This document shows positions 1 to 7,757 of a stretch of DNA of 64,000 nt, one piece after another; position 1 is the first letter of the stretch, and each line of letters starts with the position of its first letter. Made by a program: the position numbers and the translations under genes. This stretch comes from Ignavibacteria bacterium (GTDB lineage: Bacteria; Bacteroidota; Ignavibacteria; Tepidaquicellales; Tepidaquicellaceae), in NCBI GenBank assembly GCA_036262055.1, contig DATAJP010000002.1:640177-704176 (forward strand), written 5' to 3'. Below the pieces are notes generated by a model. It did not search any database. It was not told the origin of the DNA and saw only the letters and a program-made list of their open reading frames with translations.

Positions 1-821
1 TTTAATGAAGTTAAAGAAAAATTTGAACGGGATTTTTTAGGCTTATCGGTGACTGTGAGGAACTTGTATATTACTGAATAATTGGATTTTAATATATAAT
101 AGAATAAAAGAAAAATCAGAAAAGATATTAAAATCGACAATGCAAAATATACATAACTGTCCATTCCGAGATAATATAAATTCTGCGGCAGATATTGAAT
201 AATATCATAATCTCTTATTGAACGCTTGTTTTCCAGACCTGCTTTGGAAGAAAGCGAAGAAGTATAAACGATGAAAAAAATAAAACAGAATTGAAGAATA
301 TACTGTAGATATCCGGACTGTTTTTTTGATATTAGAATTACAAAAGTCTGAACAAGAAGAATCAGATATAAAATCGACAAGGTAAAAGCAAAGCAAAGAA
401 CTGCGAACATTAAAGTTCTCAAAATATCGTGACTGTATAAATACACAAAAACTGACTGGGGGATTATGAGGGATATACAGAAAAACGAAATATATGCAGT
501 TGCAGATTTGAGCTTTGCTTTAAAAATTTCGGTGTCTTTCAGAGGAAGTGATGTAAAAATGTCCATCTGGCGCTTTGAAAAAAATAAATCTGCATACTCG
601 GTCAGCGAAACAAATGTTATGAAAAAAATATTTATGCTGAATGCAAGAACAACAAAGCTGTATTCATCGAAACGCATATAGTTGCTCCAACCGATGAATG
701 AATTGGCAAATAAATATGAAATAAAGATACCGGTAAGCTTTTTATATGCAGTTTTTTCCTTATCCCGGTAATCGGTTTTTAAGAATAAGTTGAATAATAT
801 TTTTGATGAATTACTTTGCAT
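1..821 (-). CDS. Membrane permease, ABC-2 exporter-like (partial, runs off left edge)
   Basis: Reading the minus strand from an ATG at 821-819 gives 273 codons without a stop up to base 1, so the 3' end lies outside the window. The start overlaps the end of mltG by 11 bases in another frame, as expected for operon members. The protein has about six hydrophobic segments. After the second comes a polar stretch containing 'KRQMDIFTSLPL' and 'TEIFKAKL', which resembles the coupling region of ABC-2 type exporter permeases ('dLLlSLPIkr..If.sK'). That family assignment is from memory of the pattern and is tentative; the existence of a real coding region is much firmer. No start-to-stop ORF represents it because it lacks an in-window stop. 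Confidence 0.72.
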   Translation of the reverse strand, partial: MQSNSSKILFNLFLKTDYRDKEKTAYKKLTGIFISYLFANSFIGWSNYMRFDEYSFVVLAFSINIFFITFVSLTEYADLFFSKRQMDIFTSLPLKDTEIFKAKLKSATAYISFFCISLIIPQSVFVYLYSHDILRTLMFAVLCFAFTLSILYLILLVQTFVILISKKQSGYLQYILQFCFIFFIVYTSSLSSKAGLENKRSIRDYDIIQYLPQNLYYLGMDSYVYFALSILISFLIFLLFYYILKSNYSVIYKFLTVTDKPKKSRSNFSLTSL

Positions 822-1839
822 CAATTTTTTTACGGTATTCCTGCGCAGCTTTCAAGTGCTGGTCATAAGTTTCCGAAAATTTATGACCGCCCTCGCCTGT
901 TGCTACGAAGAATAAAAAATTATGTTTAGCGGGGTTTAAGGCGGCTTTTATTGCATCAAAACCGGGATTATTTATCGGTCCCGGAGGCAAGCCGGTGTTT
1001 TTATATGTATTGTACGGAGAATCTATTTTCAGGTCGCTGAAAAGAAGCCGTTCTTTGGGACCATCAGGCAGAGCATATTGCACTGTCGGGTCCGCTTCGA
1101 GCTTCATATTTTTTTGCAGGCGGTTATGATAAACACCCGAAATTATTTCAAGCTCATTTTTTAAATACGTTTCGGCTTCGATAATGGATGCAAGAGTAAC
1201 AACATTAAGAATATTTGTCTTATCTGCGCCCATTTTCTGCATCATACCGGAGTTTTGCAGAACCTGTTTTTTAAATTCATCGAATAAAGTTTTCACCAGG
1301 TCTTTTGCATCGGTATTTATGTCAACTATATATGTATCAGGGAACAAAAAACCTTCGAGGTTTTTTATTTTGCCCTCGAGATTAAGCTCTTTTATATACT
1401 TAGGATTTTTTGTTTCAGCAATAAAATCTTTTTGCGGAATTGAAAACCTGTCTTCCGCAACTTTAGCAATTTGTCTGATGGTAAATCCTTCGGGAATGCG
1501 CAGGCGGGTAGTTTGAAAATATGAAGGGTTTGTCAGTATGTCGAGGATTTCGTTATTAGTCAATCCGCCAGAAAAAAAATAGTTGCGGGCGATAATTTGA
1601 GATTCTCTGCCGGTGATTTTGGCTGCAATTTTTAAAGAAAAGTCATCACGAATGATTCCTCTTTCTTTCAGATTACCGGCTATTTCCGAAAAGGATTGTC
1701 CTTTGGTAATTTTGAAAAACTTGTCTTCGGAATAAGTTTTTGTATTGGGAAAATAAAATAAAAAGAAAGAGGATAAAGTTAAAAGAACAATAACTAATCC
1801 TATTGCAATGAATAAAAAAATCCAGATTTGTTTTTTCAT
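811..1839 (-). CDS. mltG: Endolytic murein transglycosylase MltG (YceG-like)
   Basis: A 342-residue inner-membrane lytic transglycosylase that cleaves nascent peptidoglycan strands and helps set glycan chain length. One N-terminal transmembrane helix (about residues 5-28) is followed by a periplasmic LysM-like region and the YceG catalytic domain. The signature 'ASIIEAE' supplies the expected catalytic glutamate (about E221), and 'LEADPTVQYAL' and 'PYNTYKNTGLPPGPI' are family hallmarks. I chose the ATG at 1839 over the TTG at 1848, which would add only three residues. It lies 12 bases after the preceding gene's stop and overlaps the next gene at 821, so the three genes look co-transcribed. 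Confidence 0.95.
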   Translation of the reverse strand: MKKQIWIFLFIAIGLVIVLLTLSSFFLFYFPNTKTYSEDKFFKITKGQSFSEIAGNLKERGIIRDDFSLKIAAKITGRESQIIARNYFFSGGLTNNEILDILTNPSYFQTTRLRIPEGFTIRQIAKVAEDRFSIPQKDFIAETKNPKYIKELNLEGKIKNLEGFLFPDTYIVDINTDAKDLVKTLFDEFKKQVLQNSGMMQKMGADKTNILNVVTLASIIEAETYLKNELEIISGVYHNRLQKNMKLEADPTVQYALPDGPKERLLFSDLKIDSPYNTYKNTGLPPGPINNPGFDAIKAALNPAKHNFLFFVATGEGGHKFSETYDQHLKAAQEYRKKIDAK

Positions 1840-1851
1840 CAGAACCAAAAA

Positions 1852-3864
1852 TTATTTCAAAGTATCTGACTGAGTGTTGCTGTTAACAGTATCAGGTATT
1901 GAATTTAAAAGACTTAGCGCTTTTGAATTACCGGGGTCAATTATAACTGCCCTGTTGAGATATTTTTTAGCATCAGTCAAATTCCCGCGTCTTAAATTTA
2001 TATCTCCTAAAGCTATTAATACTTCTTTAAAGTCCGGAAAATATTGAAGTGCTTTCATCAGATTTGCTTCAGCATTTTTTTCATCACCCCCCAATGCATA
2101 TGCTAACGCAAGCAAATAGTACGTGTAAGAAGAATTGGGTGTGCTTGCAAGGGAACGATTTAACACATTTATTGCCTGTTGATATGCTTTCTGTTGTATC
2201 AAATTGCCGGCGTATATATTCATATTTCTGGAATCATTAGAAAGAATCAATGTGGTTTCGGGAATAAATTTATAAATTTCCATTATTTCAGGCTCTAATG
2301 AATCAGCTGTTGAGTATAAAGGGTTTTGGTTTACAACTCTATACCACTCTTGTAGAAACACCAGATAAGAAACATTCTTCTGTTTCATATATTCGGTCAT
2401 TATAACGTTGTAATTACTTTCTTTAAGTTTTGAGATAACCTCCGGAGAGATAAGCCCTGCAACATCCACTATTTTTCTTTGACTGTAAAATCCTATTGCA
2501 CCTACATCATGAGTGGCAATTATATCATTTTCAGCTGTGTTATCTTTTATCCATAACGCAGCTTTTACATGTCTGTCATAAATATAACGGCATTCTGTGG
2601 CATATAGCTGTTTGTTTTGGTTGTAATTAATAGCAGAAATAACAAGAGTTATCCCAACAATCAGAATAAAAAATCCGTTTGCAAAAGAACGGCTGTTGAA
2701 GGATGAAGCGAGAATTTGTGAAATGTCACGAAATCCGCGCATTGAAACAAGAATTAAAAAAGGAATAAGCGGCATAAGGTATCTGCCGAATCTGTGCGTA
2801 TATGGGAGCTTGAACCAATAAATGAAAACCAGACAGAAACAAAATAAAATATAACCGCTGTTTTGATTATACTTTCTTTTTATTAAATCATATACATACT
2901 TTAATGTTGAAAATAAAAATCCAATCATAATTATTCCATAAGCACCGGTAGTATAGTATCCCCAAACCTCTTCACTAAGAAAATAGTCCCTTGTTCGCAT
3001 CATCGGTGCATCAAGTTTTGCGTTGTATGTGTTCGGCAAGAGAGAACCCGAAAGAACGAGATTCATAATAAAATATAGAATTAATATTCCTCCTGCTACT
3101 CCCGCAATTTTCATTAAATCATTTTTGGTGAAAAGCTGTAATGATTTGTCCGTCTTTGCGAAGTAAGAGACGATGATGTAATCAATTATGATTGCTCCGT
3201 AAAAAGCAACCGCATCGGGACGGGTCCAGAAAGTTAACGCAAAAAGAATTGCAAACGGAATGGCTTTTCGTTTTTTGTAAAAATAAAATCCGGCAATCAG
3301 AAAAAAGATATACATCGTTGTTTCCATTCCGCTGTCGGCAATGAAATTCATCCATTTATCGAGAATGAAAATTCCCGTGCATGCGAGCGCGAAATAATTT
3401 TCCTTGCCGAACTCAAATGAACTTAGCTTATAAAATGCAATGACCGAACAAATTAAAAAAGCTATGCCGAGGACATAGCTGAGAATCATTTCATTTTTAG
3501 TTATGAAAAATCCTGCGGCAAGAAGAATTGTATAAACAGGCGATGTGGAGCCGGCAGTTGCCATTTCGTTTTTGAAATATGAGAAACTTCCGTACTCGGC
3601 GAGATTTTTTGCAAACGTAAGATGAATCCAGGGGTCATCAAGCGGAAAGCTGCTGACTCCGTTCTGCGAATTTGCGTAGCTGATGTAATATATAGAGAGA
3701 ACTGCCGAAATTATCGCAAGAATTACATAAATAAGCAGTTTTTGTGTTTTCTGCGGCTCAAACGGAACAGTTATATTGACTTCTGTTTTCTGAGCTTTAC
3801 CCTGTTTTTGGGATGCCGGTTTCTGTGCTTGTGCTTTTTTCTGTGACGGTTTTTTAGACATCAT
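1852..3864 (-). CDS. Polytopic GT-C-like glycosyltransferase with C-terminal TPRs
   Basis: 670 residues. A short Lys/Gln-rich cytoplasmic tail (1-40) is followed by a first membrane helix (about 43-63) and then an exposed loop with 'PLDDPWIH' (D76, D77). An acidic pair in the first outer loop is typical of GT-C glycosyltransferases that use lipid-linked sugars. About nine more hydrophobic helices follow to about residue 430, then a soluble domain, and about 550-655 has the spacing of two or three tetratricopeptide repeats ('SYTYYLLALAYALGGDEKNAE', 'ALGDINLRRGNLTDAKKYL'). Substrate and acceptor are unknown. It precedes mltG by 12 bases, suggesting a cell-envelope glycan role. ATG at 3864 or 3861 is possible. 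Confidence 0.7.
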   Translation of the reverse strand: MMSKKPSQKKAQAQKPASQKQGKAQKTEVNITVPFEPQKTQKLLIYVILAIISAVLSIYYISYANSQNGVSSFPLDDPWIHLTFAKNLAEYGSFSYFKNEMATAGSTSPVYTILLAAGFFITKNEMILSYVLGIAFLICSVIAFYKLSSFEFGKENYFALACTGIFILDKWMNFIADSGMETTMYIFFLIAGFYFYKKRKAIPFAILFALTFWTRPDAVAFYGAIIIDYIIVSYFAKTDKSLQLFTKNDLMKIAGVAGGILILYFIMNLVLSGSLLPNTYNAKLDAPMMRTRDYFLSEEVWGYYTTGAYGIIMIGFLFSTLKYVYDLIKRKYNQNSGYILFCFCLVFIYWFKLPYTHRFGRYLMPLIPFLILVSMRGFRDISQILASSFNSRSFANGFFILIVGITLVISAINYNQNKQLYATECRYIYDRHVKAALWIKDNTAENDIIATHDVGAIGFYSQRKIVDVAGLISPEVISKLKESNYNVIMTEYMKQKNVSYLVFLQEWYRVVNQNPLYSTADSLEPEIMEIYKFIPETTLILSNDSRNMNIYAGNLIQQKAYQQAINVLNRSLASTPNSSYTYYLLALAYALGGDEKNAEANLMKALQYFPDFKEVLIALGDINLRRGNLTDAKKYLNRAVIIDPGNSKALSLLNSIPDTVNSNTQSDTLK

Positions 3865-3919
3865 TCAAATTATCAATCAAAATATCAATTTGAAAGACGT
3901 ATTTAAACAGAAAAAGGAG

Positions 3920-4462
3920 TTACCCCACACTTACCCAGTCATCTGTACCGGTTGTCCCTTTTGAAATATAGATAGCATCGGTAGCAGTGTCTATATATAT
4001 GCTTCCGGTTTTTGCGGGTGCTGAGCCGGGAGCGCCTTCACCTTCGACAATCAGAGCAAGTCCATCGCGGAGCGTGCTGACCTTAATCATTTTTTTATCG
4101 TTTCCGCCCTCTGAATCTTCAATGAGAAAAATATCGTTTTCATGTATGGAAGTTTTTTCATCAAGCCCGGATATCTGGTCGGATTTATCCATTCTGATGG
4201 TATCGGAAAGAAATTCTTCGCGAGTGATTTTCTTTTTGCTGTTTGCATCGTCCGAATCTTCAATCATAATAATATCATCGTCTGCAATCGCTTCTTTGCT
4301 GTCAACAGATTCAATCTGATTTGGTTTATCAATGCGCACTGCTTTTGCGAGCAGATTGTCGAGGGTGATGCGTTTTGTTTCTCCTCCCGAAACAACGGGA
4401 AGAATATCGCTGTCACCGATTTCGGTGAGCTCGGTTAGTTCTGAAATTTTATTTGCTGCCAT
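3920..4462 (-). CDS. Repeat-containing phage tail/fibre-like protein
   Basis: A 180-residue acidic protein built from about three imperfect repeats of roughly 45 residues. Each has an 'I..L.E...I.D.DI..I.DS' core followed by a basic 'KK.IT...L' segment (around residues 5-38, 47-88 and 94-132). It ends in a Gly-rich segment ('GEGAPGSAPAKTGSIYID...DDWVSVG') like the collagen-like or short C-terminal domains of phage tail fibres. There is no signal peptide or membrane segment. It sits 26 bases after the next minus-strand gene (4489-5082), with which it likely forms an operon. The phage-tail link is from the repeat style only; no structural phage gene is nearby. Confidence 0.55.
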   Translation of the reverse strand: MAANKISELTELTEIGDSDILPVVSGGETKRITLDNLLAKAVRIDKPNQIESVDSKEAIADDDIIMIEDSDDANSKKKITREEFLSDTIRMDKSDQISGLDEKTSIHENDIFLIEDSEGGNDKKMIKVSTLRDGLALIVEGEGAPGSAPAKTGSIYIDTATDAIYISKGTTGTDDWVSVG

Positions 4463-4488
4463 GTTTTTAAATGTGAATTTGTGAGTAT

Positions 4489-5082
4489 TTATAAGAGAAT
4501 TAATTCGTTTGATTGTGTTAAGATATAATCATGCTGCTCGTTGGTCAGAAATTTTACGTTGCTTACCTCTATATTCGGAATGCCGGTATTAACTTCGTGC
4601 CATAATATTGAACTTCCGGGATTAGTCAGTTGAATTTTGCTTTTAAATTTAAAAACCAAATCTTTATTGCCGGGTGAGTTCACGCCGCCGTAATGCTCTC
4701 CAAGAACCAGCTGTTCTTCGGAATCATCTACAACATAAAAAAACCTGGACTGTTCTTTGTGCGGATACAACAGAACAGTAAAATCTTTCTGAAGATAATG
4801 CAAGACCTGAATGAGTTTCACTATTTCAGATGATTGAGCAAGTGTGGAATAATCAAGCGTCCAGAAATATTCGGCATACTGAAATTTTCGAATATAGGTT
4901 CCATTATAAAGCTTATGCTCAGTGTAATTTTGTTGGAGATATTCGGTCAATGCCTGGTATCTTAATGAAAGTGTTATGATTAACCAGTTTTGTGACGACG
5001 GAATCCAGATTTTGAAAAAAGGAGAATCATAACCATTCGTCATCTCCGAGTAAAACGTTCGCTGCAACCGGTCTGAAAACAT
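4489..5082 (-). CDS. Hypothetical protein, partner of the repeat protein
   Basis: 197 residues with no family that I recognise. It is soluble, rich in aromatic residues (many Tyr, Phe and Trp) and has alternating hydrophobic patterns that suggest beta structure. There is no signal peptide. It is transcribed with the repeat protein 26 bases downstream and divergently from the two small genes starting at 5160, with 77 bases between. The pairing suggests a shared function, possibly a phage-derived particle or surface structure, but nothing in its own sequence proves this. Confidence 0.55.
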   Translation of the reverse strand: MFSDRLQRTFYSEMTNGYDSPFFKIWIPSSQNWLIITLSLRYQALTEYLQQNYTEHKLYNGTYIRKFQYAEYFWTLDYSTLAQSSEIVKLIQVLHYLQKDFTVLLYPHKEQSRFFYVVDDSEEQLVLGEHYGGVNSPGNKDLVFKFKSKIQLTNPGSSILWHEVNTGIPNIEVSNVKFLTNEQHDYILTQSNELILL

Positions 5083-5159
5083 TCTTAGAGTAGTAATTAC
5101 TCAAAGCAATTTTACTTAAACCGCCGCGCCGGGAAATTAATCTTAAAACATTTAAATCA

Positions 5160-5408
5160 ATGGAAGCATTAGCAGATACTGCGGTTGAAAAACCGAAGCC
5201 GAAATCTTTTCGCTTAAAATTAAAACAATATTATAATGTTCAGCATCCGGTGCACGGAAATTTTTTCGGACGATTAACTTTCTTAAGCCGAAGGAACAAT
5301 TATGCAGAATTTGAAGTAATCGTAAATAGGACTGAATTTAAATTCATCCCCGCGTCACTCAGCAGTTGCCGAATTAAACAACATTCTAAGGAGGAATTAG
5401 AGCCATGA
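5160..5408 (+). CDS. Small basic hypothetical protein
   Basis: 82 residues, rich in Lys and Arg, not recognised. The middle part ('VHGNFFGRLTFLSRRNNYAEFEVIVNRTEFKFIP') looks like a small beta-sheet domain. The last codons overlap the start of the following zinc-ribbon gene in an ATGA arrangement (ATG at 5405, TGA ending at 5408), which supports translation of both. Divergent from 4489-5082. Confidence 0.5.
   Translation: MEALADTAVEKPKPKSFRLKLKQYYNVQHPVHGNFFGRLTFLSRRNNYAEFEVIVNRTEFKFIPASLSSCRIKQHSKEELEP
5389..5395 (+). promoter_or_regulatory. Strong Shine-Dalgarno for the zinc-ribbon gene
   Basis: AAGGAGG lies nine bases before the ATG at 5405. Most genes in this window have no such site, so it stands out and fixes the start of 5405-5617. 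Confidence 0.75.
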
Positions 5409-5617
5409 AATGTCCTCATTGCAATACTATGCTTATAACTTACCCTAAGACAAAAAGGAATTATAAGATAGTGAAGACAACCCCACTAAGCACAGTCAGA
5501 ATAAGAGTTGCTTTATGTCTGACATGCTGCAATACATTTTTAACAGAAGAAAAAGTTTCCATTGAAGCTCCGGTGAAATATATTTCTGCCGAAGAAGATG
5601 ATGAATTTTATCAATAA
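5405..5617 (+). CDS. Small zinc-ribbon protein
   Basis: 70 residues with two CxxC knuckles ('CPHC' at residues 3-6 and 'CLTC' at about 38-41) separated by a basic stretch, the layout of a single zinc ribbon as in phage or RNA-polymerase-associated small proteins. The acidic tail ends 'SAEEDDEFYQ'. It is translationally coupled to the preceding gene by a four-base overlap and has one of the few strong ribosome binding sites of the region. Function not known; a nucleic-acid or protein adaptor role is possible. Confidence 0.6.
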   Translation: MKCPHCNTMLITYPKTKRNYKIVKTTPLSTVRIRVALCLTCCNTFLTEEKVSIEAPVKYISAEEDDEFYQ

Positions 5618-5891
5618 ATGAATTGGTGAAGTGAGTTGAAAAGATAAATTGCCTGAAGCTTTGTAAGATAGTGTTCGAGAGTTTTCCCAGCCCTTAGTTT
5701 AAGCCAGCCGAAGATTCCCGCCTTACATATTTATACCCCGCTATTCCTCACACAACACTTTGTAACCCTGGTGCTGTAAAAGTGGTCAGGGTCAAAGTTT
5801 CTTTCATATCACGAAACCACAAAAGCACAAAACTGTTTCATAAATAATTAACAATTTCGTGTTTTTGTGGATTTTGTGTTAAACTTAAGCT
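5618..5891. repeat. Intergenic region with a 'gene-end' repeat (TTTTTGTG type)
   Basis: Between two convergent genes. 5618-5805 shows no gene, tRNA or clear hairpin. 5806-5888 is a degenerate inverted repeat: 'CACGAAACCACAAAAGCACAAAA' on the left pairs imperfectly with 'TTTCGTGTTTTTGTGGATTTTGTG' on the right. A relative with the same 'TTTGTG.TTTTTGTGATTTTGTGTTAAAC' right arm is at 38037-38112. The family is moderate in copy number here and its function is unknown. Confidence 0.5.
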
Positions 5892-7160
5892 TTATTTCAC
5901 AAGCATCATGCTTTTGCTCTGAACAAACTTCATGCTCATTCCGTCCTGTGCAAAAACTTCAAGCTTATAAAAATACATTCCGCTTGAAAGATTGTTTGCA
6001 TTCCAGTTAACTTCGTAACTGCCGCTGTTCAAATGTTTATTGACAGGGACATCGGCTATTCGTCCAAGAATGTCAAAAATCGTCAGTTTTACATAAGCGT
6101 TTGTTGTTAAATCAAATTTTATGTGTGTAGCAGGGTTAAAAGGATTAGGATAGTTCTGGTATAAATTAAATTTCTCGGGTTGTGTTGAGCTGATTGGATT
6201 GATAGACATCGGGTTGCCGAACTTGAACGTTGCAAATACGGGAATATGGTCTGCGGCATAATGAAGCGCGTCAGCGATTGAATCTGCGACTGCAAGGTTC
6301 GGACGCTTGTTTATGCTGTCATTATAATGCTGTCCGTCATTGCCGTAAGGCGTGAGCGAATTATTTACATAAATAATTCTTCCGTTTGTTGCCATTGCGT
6401 TGGAATATAAAATCATGTCGAATCTGTCATCCATTCCGCCATTTGACCCGCCACCAAATGCCCGCACTCTTGGTGACTGCGTGTGATATATTGCATAACT
6501 TGGGATGTTCCATGTTCCGGGCATATTCAATGCATCAACAAAATGTCCCTGCTGATTTCCGTTCACTTGCAAAAGCTTTTGGTAAGCAGATTCGGTTGCA
6601 CCGTAAATATTAAAATCACCACACACAAGATAACAGGAATTTACAGAAAGCTGATTTGTAATTTTTCTTAAGCTGTCAACTTCTGCAGCGCGCTGAAGTT
6701 CGTTTGCGCTTCCTTCGCTTGCCTTCAGGTGAACTGCATATATGCGAAGCGTATCCATAGGGTAATTAACGTGAATAATCTTAAATTCGTTTATGTCGCG
6801 CAAAGCGGTTTGTATAACCCTGTTGCCGAGAAAAATAAATTTACCGGTTTTAAAAAAAATTCCGTTATCGGTATCGGGTCCGTTTATGAATGTTCCTGCA
6901 CTCCATTGACTTCCTGTCTGGTTAAGAACGTTGTTTAAAAAATTATCCATGCCTGCCTGTGACTGCATCTCGCCGACTACCAAAACATCGGGATTGGAAT
7001 TTCTTATAATTGTTCTGAAATACGGATTTCGGGTATTGGCATCCGAACCGGGATAGTTAAGGATGTTGTATGACATAATTCTCACGTTTTCCTGCGAATA
7101 GACGCTTCCAACGGTGAAAAAAATCAATAAAATGTAAAAATATTTGCTGTAAAATTTCAA
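5892..7160 (-). CDS. Secreted endonuclease/exonuclease/phosphatase-family protein with T9SS sorting domain
   Basis: 422 residues. An N-terminal signal peptide (about 1-22, ending near 'VYSQE') precedes an EEP-fold catalytic domain with the expected motifs: 'MSYNILNYPG' , 'VVGEMQS' (metal-binding Glu), 'AVHLKAS', 'CGDFNIYG' and 'AADHIPVFATF' (the final Asp-His pair). Residues about 332-422 are a Por/T9SS C-terminal sorting domain starting 'YQNYPNPFNPATHI' and ending in a beta-sandwich that closes with 'KSMMLVK'. It is therefore probably exported and attached to, or released from, the cell surface. The substrate could be extracellular DNA or a phosphoester. Confidence 0.88.
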   Translation of the reverse strand: MKFYSKYFYILLIFFTVGSVYSQENVRIMSYNILNYPGSDANTRNPYFRTIIRNSNPDVLVVGEMQSQAGMDNFLNNVLNQTGSQWSAGTFINGPDTDNGIFFKTGKFIFLGNRVIQTALRDINEFKIIHVNYPMDTLRIYAVHLKASEGSANELQRAAEVDSLRKITNQLSVNSCYLVCGDFNIYGATESAYQKLLQVNGNQQGHFVDALNMPGTWNIPSYAIYHTQSPRVRAFGGGSNGGMDDRFDMILYSNAMATNGRIIYVNNSLTPYGNDGQHYNDSINKRPNLAVADSIADALHYAADHIPVFATFKFGNPMSINPISSTQPEKFNLYQNYPNPFNPATHIKFDLTTNAYVKLTIFDILGRIADVPVNKHLNSGSYEVNWNANNLSSGMYFYKLEVFAQDGMSMKFVQSKSMMLVK

Positions 7161-7243
7161 ATTTGTTTCTTTTAAAATAGCTTTTAAGATATTAATTTAT
7201 GGTATCTATATAAACACCAAAATTTGTTTAACATTCCTGTTAA

Positions 7244-7753
7244 ATGAGTAAAGTTACCTCAAACAAAGAATTATATAAAGCTTCTAAAGAGTATGTAAAA
7301 AAATATTTAATTTGGAGAAAAAAATTAAGAGATTTTGGAGATTCGTGTCATTATTTGTCAGGTAATGATAATATTATTGGTAGAATAGGAGAGATGATTG
7401 TTATGAGATATTATGAAAACAGAGGAATTAAATTAGAAAAACCACCGATAACTAATAATCCAGGTTATGATTTATTTAATAAAAATGAAAAATTATATAT
7501 TTCAGTTAAAACCATTACCGATGAAAATAAAAGAGGAACTGGATCTGGATTAGGTTTAAATAAGAAGTGGACAGATTTAATTATAGTTGAAATTAATGCA
7601 ACATTTAAAGTAAATCGAGTATGTATTATATCAAAGGCGGATTTTAAAAGTTACAACAAACGAAAGCATCCTGTTGTTGACAGAAAATTTTTTGATAAAA
7701 AAGAACTCAAAAAAATTATTATACCTAGTTTTAAATTAAAAACTTACTTATAG
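7244..7753 (+). CDS. PD-(D/E)XK-like nuclease family protein, A+T-rich
   Basis: 169 residues. The pattern of 'GRIGEMIVMRYYENRG' (E50 in a helix), 'NPGYDLF' (D76) and 'YISVKTI' (S87, K89) fits a restriction-endonuclease-like fold, with D-x10-(E/S/Q)-x-K in motifs II-III; the acidic residue of motif III is replaced by Ser. The gene is visibly richer in A+T and in AAA/TTT codons than its neighbours, and it sits alone, four bases before dnaG, without a methyltransferase. This suggests an acquired gene, perhaps a lone nuclease. Family assignment rests only on these motifs. Confidence 0.6.
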   Translation: MSKVTSNKELYKASKEYVKKYLIWRKKLRDFGDSCHYLSGNDNIIGRIGEMIVMRYYENRGIKLEKPPITNNPGYDLFNKNEKLYISVKTITDENKRGTGSGLGLNKKWTDLIIVEINATFKVNRVCIISKADFKSYNKRKHPVVDRKFFDKKELKKIIIPSFKLKTYL

Positions 7754-7757
7754 TTTA

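Noticed and set aside
1-81. Plus-strand open frame ending in TAA at 81, possible C-terminus of an upstream gene
   Set aside because: The opposite strand has a much longer stop-free frame with membrane-protein character covering the same bases; the plus-strand peptide looks like a shadow.
205-681. Short ORFs on both strands (205-396 minus, 466-681 plus)
   Set aside because: Both lie inside the 273-codon permease frame; the minus one begins at a TTG in a different frame.
5618-5805. Possible small RNA between convergent genes
   Set aside because: No promoter, terminator or stable fold could be seen by eye; left as unexplained sequence.
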